Made by a program: the position numbers and the translations under genes. From NCBI GenBank assembly GCA_018389105.1, contig JACATO010001067.1, positions 185,510-249,509 on the forward strand: 64,000 nucleotides of DNA, in the 5' to 3' direction. The DNA is from Nautilus pompilius (lineage: Eukaryota > Mollusca > Cephalopoda > Nautilida > Nautilidae). Position 1 is the stretch's first letter; each line of letters opens with the position of its first letter. Positions 60,901 to 64,000 of this stretch are shown one piece after another. The notes beneath the pieces are model-generated. The model did no database searches and was not told the origin of the DNA. It worked only from the letters and a program-made list of their open reading frames with translations.

Positions 60901-62869
60901 CGATACACTGAAGATAAGTGATGACAGTAATTTACGATACACTGAAGATAAGTGATGACAGTAATTTACGATACACTGCCGATAAGTTACGACAGTAATT
61001 TACGATACACTGAAGATAAGTGACGAAAGTAATTTACGATACACTGCCGATGAGTGTTGACAGTAATTTACGATACACTGAAGATAAGTGATGACAGTAA
61101 TTTACGATACACTGCCGATAAGTGATGACAGTAATTTACGATACACTGCCGATAAGTGTTGACAGTAATTTACGATACACTGAAGATAAGTGATGACAGT
61201 AATTTACGATATACTGCCGATAAGTGATGACAGTAATTTACGATACACTGCCGATAAGTTACGACAGTAATTTACGATACACTGCCGATAAGTGATGACA
61301 GTAATTTACGATACACTGAAGATAAGTGAAGACAGTAATTTACATTACATTAACGATAAGTAACCACAGACAGTAATCAGCAATACTAATTAATGATACA
61401 CTGACGATAAAAGACGATATTAATTTAGAATATACTAAAAATAACTGAAAGACTAAATATTCAACAAAAAATTAGACTTTAGGGGAACCCTTGTTATTTC
61501 ACGTCATGCAGAGAAGTCTGTCATTTTCCGTCACCTATCGGCAGCCTTGTGCGTTACTAACCCCAGTAGGTGTAAAAGGCGATCAATATTTTACTTTTGA
61601 TGTCAGTTACCAGAAATGATCCGAACTCAGTCGTCCACTGACGTATATTTAAGAACCTTTTCCTTTACTTTCACAAAAAATTTTCTGAATAATTAACCTT
61701 TTGATAAAATATATTATCATTTATTTTTAAATATATATATATATATATATATTTTTAGTTAACTCGTGGGGGTTCCAGACCAGCGTCGCCGTGGAGCCCA
61801 TCTCCGGCAGCGTCGCGTCAGTCAGGTGGATAAAGCCTCCCGCTACTCGTGTTGCCACCGCCTCGATTGATTTTGTTTTCGTGTGCGCGCGCGACAAACT
61901 GCTCGGCGACATTTTTAACCTGTTGGCCAGCCAGCCACAACACTGCTGCTGCCGCCTATCTACTCATCATCGCCGATCGGATGCTACCTACCTAGCACCA
62001 GGTCCTGGGTCCCGGTAATTCACCTACCTCTCCGTATCTGCGGCCAGTGACGCGAGCTCATATAGGTCTGCATATTCACCCACCGACTCTGGCAACTCGC
62101 TTTGTCGAAGCAAAACCAACCGCCTTAAAACAAACAAAACAACAAAAAAAAAAGAAGGTTAGAGTCAGGGGCTTCTATAGTTGTAGCTTCCGGTAAATGA
62201 TCCAAACTGTAGAAAGAGCACTGGCCGATTTAAATCCAGTTTTTCGTCTCTCCAGAATAATTAATTCGGCAATCGGTTAAGACGGGTCTGAAATAACTCG
62301 GATTCTTGACGATGGTCGGGGCTGGGAGGCAATAAAATGTCCAGAGGACGAAGGCTGTTTCTAGAAACTATCAGGAAAAGAAAAAAAAGAAGCCACACAT
62401 TGGATACTGCCAGTTCTAATTAATAATCTCGTTGGTGAAACTACGAAGTAAAGTTTATTCTAAACGATCTTATGAAAAAGGTTTTTCTGCAAAAAAAGAG
62501 TCACTGTAATATGGAAAAAATGCAAAGCCCAGTTTAGCTACAGGGCAGACATGTATGTAGCGAGTGCCGTCAATTCGCGACACCGGGCACCTGCTCTTCA
62601 GATACACCGATTTCAAAGCGAGTCCGGTGTTCAGACGCCGTCTCTCGGTTCGGAACGGGGATGAGGGCGGACAGTCCATCCATCCATCCATCCATCCATC
62701 CCGGATAGAAAAGAGAAAATGTTTCAAACTTGAAGATGGGTTGGGGGGGGGACAGTTAGTTATAAAGGCGAACGTTTTCCCTCTGGTCAAGTAAATGTTC
62801 CACTGTGGTTCCTTACCTTCCAAGAAGACAATCCATCTGCTGCTGCCGTACGACTTCCGGTAGTAATAT
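39785..62869 (-). CDS. NOTUM: Palmitoleoyl-protein carboxylesterase NOTUM, 12 exons, 5' end not seen
   Basis: NOTUM is a secreted alpha/beta hydrolase that removes the palmitoleate from Wnt proteins and so shuts down Wnt signalling; family members bind glypican heparan sulfate. Exons in gene order: 62817-62869, 62028-62123, 54778-54838, 50937-50995, 50562-50664, 50130-50318, 44806-44906, 43923-44061, 43477-43524, 42659-42793, 41973-42121 and 39785-40077. All junction phases agree, giving 474 complete codons. Hallmarks are FLEGGWFCFDKASC, ENPYHYHANMVYIPYCSSD, the nucleophile motif AGSSAGGTGVL, VADSGWFLDNQQF, the Asp in IFDEAQITVDNV, the His in PACMSHILLL and a final IDACAWPQCNFACP. The signal peptide and N-terminus are not seen. 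It carries a charged insertion of roughly 65-80 residues before the last Cys-rich block. Confidence 0.97.
40183..41470 (-). pseudogene. Degenerate Tc1-like transposon in NOTUM intron 11
   Basis: CAGTGCTGTTCAAAAGTC at 40183 looks like a Tc1-family terminal repeat. Inside, minus-strand frames give RPARSLELSPNENLRDALG (about 40505-40585), the region of the third catalytic acid. Near 41430-41456, SLDYG resembles the residues after the second acid. Stops and frameshifts separate the parts. The far terminal repeat was not identified. It is a different subfamily from the relic at 36.7 kb. Confidence 0.65.
41799..41915. repeat. Two direct copies of a palindrome-bearing 54-bp segment
   Basis: The segment ACAGTCACGTGACTG followed by TTTTTACACCGTGACAGG and CCTGCACATTACTATGTCGCA occurs at about 41799 and 41861, 62 bp apart and essentially identical. 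CAGTCACGTGACTG is a perfect 14-bp palindrome centred on the E-box CACGTG. Confidence 0.9.
41973..42121 (-). CDS. NOTUM: NOTUM visible exon 11 (Lys/Arg-rich insert)
   Basis: A strong acceptor, a long T tract ending CTATTTTCAG, and donor GTACGT. It encodes TTRNKNSADSPLSDEPP, then about 30 residues of which nearly all are Lys or Arg. Its phase (completes the split Ser; leaves one base) is exactly what exons 10 and 12 require. The basic run comes from a GAA-type purine repeat. Human NOTUM has no equivalent of this size. Confidence 0.88.
42122..42658 (-). other. NOTUM intron 10
   Basis: About 540 bp with a GTGAGC donor. The long pyrimidine tract (minus strand) upstream of exon 11 is its most visible feature. 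Nothing else is recognised. Confidence 0.6.
42659..42793 (-). CDS. NOTUM: NOTUM visible exon 10
   Basis: Acceptor TGTTTCAG and donor GTGAGC. It encodes DWLKVVVGGVNLAKSMYCWE, the family block after the catalytic His, then a less conserved TQRVRQCPTAFYSTTP tail. Confidence 0.94.
43477..43524 (-). CDS. NOTUM: NOTUM visible exon 9 (catalytic His)
   Basis: A short 48-nt exon with acceptor TCCTCCAG and donor GTGAGT. It encodes AVFAPACMSHILLLK. The His after Ser corresponds to the catalytic histidine of the family. Confidence 0.93.
43923..44061 (-). CDS. NOTUM: NOTUM visible exon 8
   Basis: Acceptor TTGTGCAG and donor GTAGGT. It encodes PVYVVQYIFDEAQITVDNV, with the catalytic Asp, and YIHKLGNEIKASLRNV. 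An in-frame TAG overlaps the donor, so unspliced reading would stop here. Confidence 0.96.
44570..44608 (+). repeat. Short tandem duplication
   Basis: GTGTCCATATTAAACGCA occurs twice in a row in NOTUM intron 7. Confidence 0.85.
44806..44906 (-). CDS. NOTUM: NOTUM visible exon 7
   Basis: Acceptor GATTTCAG and donor GTAAGC. It encodes LWHGRVPDSCKFRYPPGEH and WRCYFGYRMYPTLR, matching the family region between the oxyanion and Asp segments. Phase is 2 in, 1 out. Confidence 0.94.
44907..48160. other. First part of NOTUM intron 6: no gene
   Basis: CpG-rich intron sequence with SINE-like fragments sharing a CCTCCCACATC core at about 46053-46090 and 47607-47655. The frames 45347-45679, 46402-46726 and 47502-47804 are unrecognised. 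Confidence 0.5.
48161..48613. repeat. CT-rich minisatellite block 3
   Basis: About 450 bp made from units such as CTCTACCCCTCTCTCCAT and CTCTCCATCTCTCTCTATGT, with an overall higher-order period near 38 bp in the first half. The long Ser/Leu-rich frames here are repeat artefacts. Confidence 0.96.
48614..50129. other. Second part of NOTUM intron 6: no gene
   Basis: It includes (TTG)n at 49104-49130 and TA runs near 49777 and 49881. No coding region is supported. Confidence 0.5.
50130..50318 (-). CDS. NOTUM: NOTUM visible exon 6
   Basis: Acceptor TTCGTTAG and donor GTGAGT. The first base completes the nucleophile Ser codon. It continues AGGTGVLMNLDRIADLM, VRGVADSGWFLDNQQF and NSHSCAPTDGIKKGI. 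It is the longest internal exon. Confidence 0.97.
   Translation of the reverse strand, partial: CWRDRCTHESGQNRRLNGAVGSRCRGSRCRRFWMVPGQSAIQTGPVREFPLLRAHRWNQKGY
50562..50664 (-). CDS. NOTUM: NOTUM visible exon 5
   Basis: Acceptor TTTCCGCAG and donor GTGAGA. It encodes GFSFMGSLIVEEVIKEL and KAEKLILAGS, followed by AG, the first two bases of the codon of the catalytic serine. Confidence 0.96.
50937..50995 (-). CDS. NOTUM: NOTUM visible exon 4
   Basis: Acceptor TTTCAG and donor GTAGGT. It encodes YIPYCSSDTWSGTYKELGD with split codons at both ends. The YCSSD block is typical of the pectin-acetylesterase/NOTUM fold. Confidence 0.95.
50996..52270. other. NOTUM intron 3, first part
   Basis: AT-rich sequence with a CA run near 51054, a GT run near 51199 and a T run near 52148. 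No gene is recognised. Confidence 0.5.
52272..52790 (+). mobile_element. Tandem array of five tRNA-derived SINE heads
   Basis: Units start at 52272, 52375, 52478, 52581 and 52683, a period of 102-103 bp, with a sixth start broken at about 52785. Each unit has an A-box-like TGGCTCAGTGG and a B box in GGGTTCAATCCC. It then has GCATTGTTGTGACCCTTGAG and CGAGGTACTCTA, resembling a conserved SINE central domain. Units differ by a few bases only. One unique tail of about 200 bp follows the last unit. The repeated peptide frames here are artefacts. Confidence 0.9.
52791..53640. other. NOTUM intron 3, part after the SINE array
   Basis: The first ~200 bp look like the 3' body of the SINE. The rest is GC-rich with no recognised gene. 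Confidence 0.45.
53640..54182 (-). mobile_element. Internally deleted Tc1-like element
   Basis: The minus strand starts near 54182 with AATTATGGAAACAACGCC. It then gives a short transposase N-terminus with a helix-turn-helix-like stretch, GYSSRQIAARLHVSKEAA. It jumps, without the catalytic core, to the transposase 3' end, and ends in GTTTCCACAATTATTCCTAA, an inverted match of the start. Sequence at 53740-53890 is the reverse complement of 59080-59225. It lies in NOTUM intron 3. Confidence 0.75.
54183..54777. other. NOTUM intron 3, last part
   Basis: No feature is recognised. The short frames 54267-54494 and 54512-54739 have no match I know. Confidence 0.45.
54778..54838 (-). CDS. NOTUM: NOTUM visible exon 3
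   Basis: Acceptor TTTTTGTAG and donor GTAAGT. It encodes GTGLLSWDPEENPYHYH then ANM and a split Val codon. A (CA)n tract sits just upstream of its acceptor. Confidence 0.94.
54892..54943. repeat. (GT)n microsatellite, about 26 units
   Basis: A perfect GT run. On the NOTUM strand it is a (CA)n tract ending about 53 bases before the acceptor of exon 3. Confidence 0.97.
55115..55290 (+). mobile_element. Truncated tRNA-derived SINE
   Basis: TGGCTCAGGGGCCC is followed at once by a good B box, GGTTCGATTCC (55139-55149), then a body ending near 55290. The space between the two boxes is too short for a tRNA, so this is a deleted SINE and not a tRNA gene. Confidence 0.55.
55291..56287. other. AT-rich DNA before the polymerase relic
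   Basis: No frame of any length is open. Composition matches the relic that follows more than the GC-richer intron before it, so it may belong to the same inserted element. Confidence 0.4.
56288..58500 (+). pseudogene. Relic of a virus-like/Polinton-like family B DNA polymerase
   Basis: An AT-rich stretch holds several short + frames in the order expected of the long protein-primed-type DNA polymerase B found in virus-like elements of invertebrates. Seen are an open frame at 56288-56413, a Cys-x-x-Cys motif (CHIC) at about 56501 with a following Asp-Cys-His (56556), RFLDL at 56654, and a frame at 56866-57114 containing CLKADLLLLAGAFEKF and FFTTPSLVW. Further on are LYNYLKDYPLG at about 57992 and VVEKLKDEYAG near 58360. 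Stops and frameshifts lie between them, and a minisatellite (57129-57740) interrupts it. It is a dead copy in NOTUM intron 2. The exact parent (Polinton/adintovirus-like or other) is not settled. Confidence 0.72.
57129..57740 (+). repeat. 55-bp minisatellite, 11 copies
   Basis: The unit runs CTAACAGCCCCTATTTAACT, ATGTCTAGAGATAATAGGAA, AAACTCTCGAGGTGT. There are eleven copies plus a partial one, nearly identical, with one 4-base deletion in copy six. It sits inside the polymerase relic, directly after the 56866-57114 frame. Confidence 0.97.
58520..59225 (+). mobile_element. Tc1-like element with part of the catalytic domain
   Basis: It starts TTGGAAATAATTATGAAAAG near 58530. The next bases share TCACGTGTTGA and GCAATCAGAAAGTGCCA with the start of the 53.6-54.2 kb element. 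The interior encodes a transposase piece with FTFQRDDGPKHTADLVKN (58978-59033), the second-acid region of a DDE domain, and a C-terminal ELWEMLQDTWNNIAQSYID. Frames are broken. The end matches 53740-53890 in reverse. It is longer than the 53.6-kb copy, which lacks the core. Confidence 0.78.
59226..60297. other. NOTUM intron 2: no gene recognised
   Basis: It contains GT and TA microsatellites near 59290 and 59365 and a GC-rich island at about 59515-59640. Minus-strand frames at 59641-60007 are unrecognised. Confidence 0.45.
60298..61345 (+). repeat. 34-bp minisatellite, about 30 copies
   Basis: The unit is GACAGTAATTTACGATACAC then TGCCGATAAGTGAT, or TGAAGATAAGTGAT in the second variant. The two variants alternate irregularly. 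Some units are shortened to about 27 bp. Degenerate copies continue to about 61440. It lies in NOTUM intron 2. Confidence 0.97.
61441..62027. other. NOTUM intron 2, 5' part
   Basis: It has a (TA)n run at about 61733-61752. The GC-rich frame on both strands at 61727-62018 lies next to NOTUM exon 2 but matches nothing and is not supported as coding. Confidence 0.5.
62028..62123 (-). CDS. NOTUM: NOTUM visible exon 2
   Basis: Acceptor TTTGTTTTAAG and donor GTAGGT. It encodes GGWFCFDKASCQSRW and YMSSRHWPQIRR. It enters and leaves in phase 1, so skipping it would keep the frame. The family match WYCF...SRxWP fixes the call. Confidence 0.92.
62679..62703. repeat. (CATC)n microsatellite
   Basis: Six CATC units lie in NOTUM intron 1. 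A similar short block is at 29382. Confidence 0.9.
62817..62869 (-). CDS. NOTUM: NOTUM visible exon 1
   Basis: Acceptor TTCCAG and donor GTAAGG on the minus strand. It encodes YYYRKSYGSSRWIVFLE plus one base. The first base completes a codon from an exon I could not find. That position should follow the Cys-Asn-Asp region of the family. Confidence 0.92.
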
Positions 62870-64000
62870 CTGGAATCAAACAGAATTTTAAACACTGTGA
62901 CTTTTAGTTCCGGTCTGGCCGTTTTCATTTAGGGAGTTTCGCGTTTTATGGACCCATTATAAAATCGGTCCCTATCTTTTTAGCAGTTTATAGATTCTGC
63001 CCTAATAGGGGGCGGTGGAAACGTTGGGTACCTTCCGCGTCACGTGTTTGTTGTTGTCCGGTGCGGGCAGCGAAGCCGACCTCTGGATCAGTAGCTAAGT
63101 AGCCTTCCAGGGATCTCCTGGATCTGAAAGCCAACACCGCATCCTCCCTCCCCCCCGACCCTTTCCCGACCGGGATGCGCCACGCGTCTCTCTTCTCCTT
63201 TCTTAAAAGCCTGGGTCGGTCCTTAGAGGACGACTATCGGTCTTTGTCTAGTCCCCTGCCAGGAGGTAGAAAGCCATACCGGGCCTTGCGCCGGGCTTCC
63301 AAGGTCGTTGAGAGGGTGGAAGAGAAAAAAGGAAAAGGGGATTTGATTTCTAAACTGGTCTATTACTCCCTCGTTATTGAAACTTCGATCGGCCGTTTAT
63401 TCGATCATTTACAGTTCAGTTCTTTAAAAATCCGATTTCTGCTATCAGATTGCACTCTCCAGCCAACAGTTACGGGCCCTGCTGTTTCTAAAACCCTTAA
63501 TTGATAATCGCGACATAGAAAGGCGGAACATAAAGCAACTGTTTTCACAGTAAATATTTTACTTTTAATTAAACAACTGAAGCTTCTGGGTTTGGAATTC
63601 CTCAAATAGCCACGAAGCGTCATTCATCATCATCCACAGAAAGCCTTGACTGCTTAACTGCTTTTCTCCAACCGCCATATATTCAGATGGTACGCGCGGA
63701 ATTAATGAGATATTCTACCTCGTTCAGCCGAACTTTCATGGATTTGTAATAACTGTTAGCCGGGCTTCTGTTATGTACTCTATATATTTCTAAAAAAATA
63801 GCTGAGTTTACTTATTTGGGATAAGACGCCATTGTTCCGATTTACTGTTTGGAATGAAATGTCGGTTCTGTACGTCACCGGCAGAGGGAGCCAGTGCAGG
63901 ACTCCTTTAGCGAAATGCTACCGCTCTTGTTTTTACTTTTTAGTTTAATAGCCGCGTAAATTCTGCAATTCGCGACGAGAATAAATCTCTCTCTTCATCT
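62870..64000. other. Upstream of NOTUM visible exon 1: nothing recognised
   Basis: The missing 5' NOTUM exons should lie here or beyond the window. I searched the minus strand for the Cys-Asn-Asp-Gly block and a signal peptide and found neither. The + frame 63175-63504 (109 residues, Lys/Arg-rich) is unrecognised. Confidence 0.5.

Noticed and set aside
63700-63740. Possible upstream NOTUM exon with MKVRLNE before a GT
   Set aside because: The similarity is a few residues only, the donor is weak and the phase to exon 1 does not fit.

Overview
This is a window of animal nuclear DNA with intron-split genes, most likely from a mollusc, perhaps a gastropod. The lineage is inferred from the repeat style (tRNA-derived SINEs, Tc1-like relics, scattered copies of a short AGTTATCTCCCTT motif) and was not proven. 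Most open frames are chance or repeat shadows. Two real protein-coding genes were found by joining short exons with matching splice phases. They converge, with their 3' ends facing each other about 16.5 kb apart.

Left part (about 6.7-23.4 kb, + strand): coproporphyrinogen III oxidase (CPOX), the mitochondrial heme-synthesis enzyme. Ten exons give about 311 residues, essentially the whole catalytic domain through the stop codon. The N-terminal targeting exon(s) were not found. Two of its nine introns have GC rather than GT donors.

Middle (about 23.4-39.8 kb): intergenic DNA. Near 26-27 kb the sequence changes from AT-rich and CpG-poor to CpG-rich. The stretch holds CT microsatellites, a G-rich 43-bp tandem repeat, a dispersed repeat pair, a Tc1-like transposase relic and a 184-bp satellite array.

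Right part (about 39.8-62.9 kb, - strand): NOTUM, the secreted carboxylesterase that removes the palmitoleate from Wnt proteins. Twelve exons run in phase to the stop at 39785 and carry the expected Ser, Asp and His. Near the C-terminus there is an unusual insertion, a Lys/Arg-rich exon followed by an Asp/Glu run. The 5' exons (signal peptide) lie beyond, or were not recognised in, the last kilobase.

NOTUM introns are full of mobile and repetitive DNA. They hold a second Tc1-like relic, a five-unit tandem array of tRNA-derived SINE heads, two related Tc1-like elements in opposite orientation, a broken virus-like or Polinton-like family B DNA polymerase gene interrupted by a 55-bp minisatellite, and a 34-bp minisatellite of about 30 copies.

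The least ordinary items are the charged insertion in NOTUM, the paired GC-AG introns of CPOX, the polymerase relic and the tandem SINE-head array.
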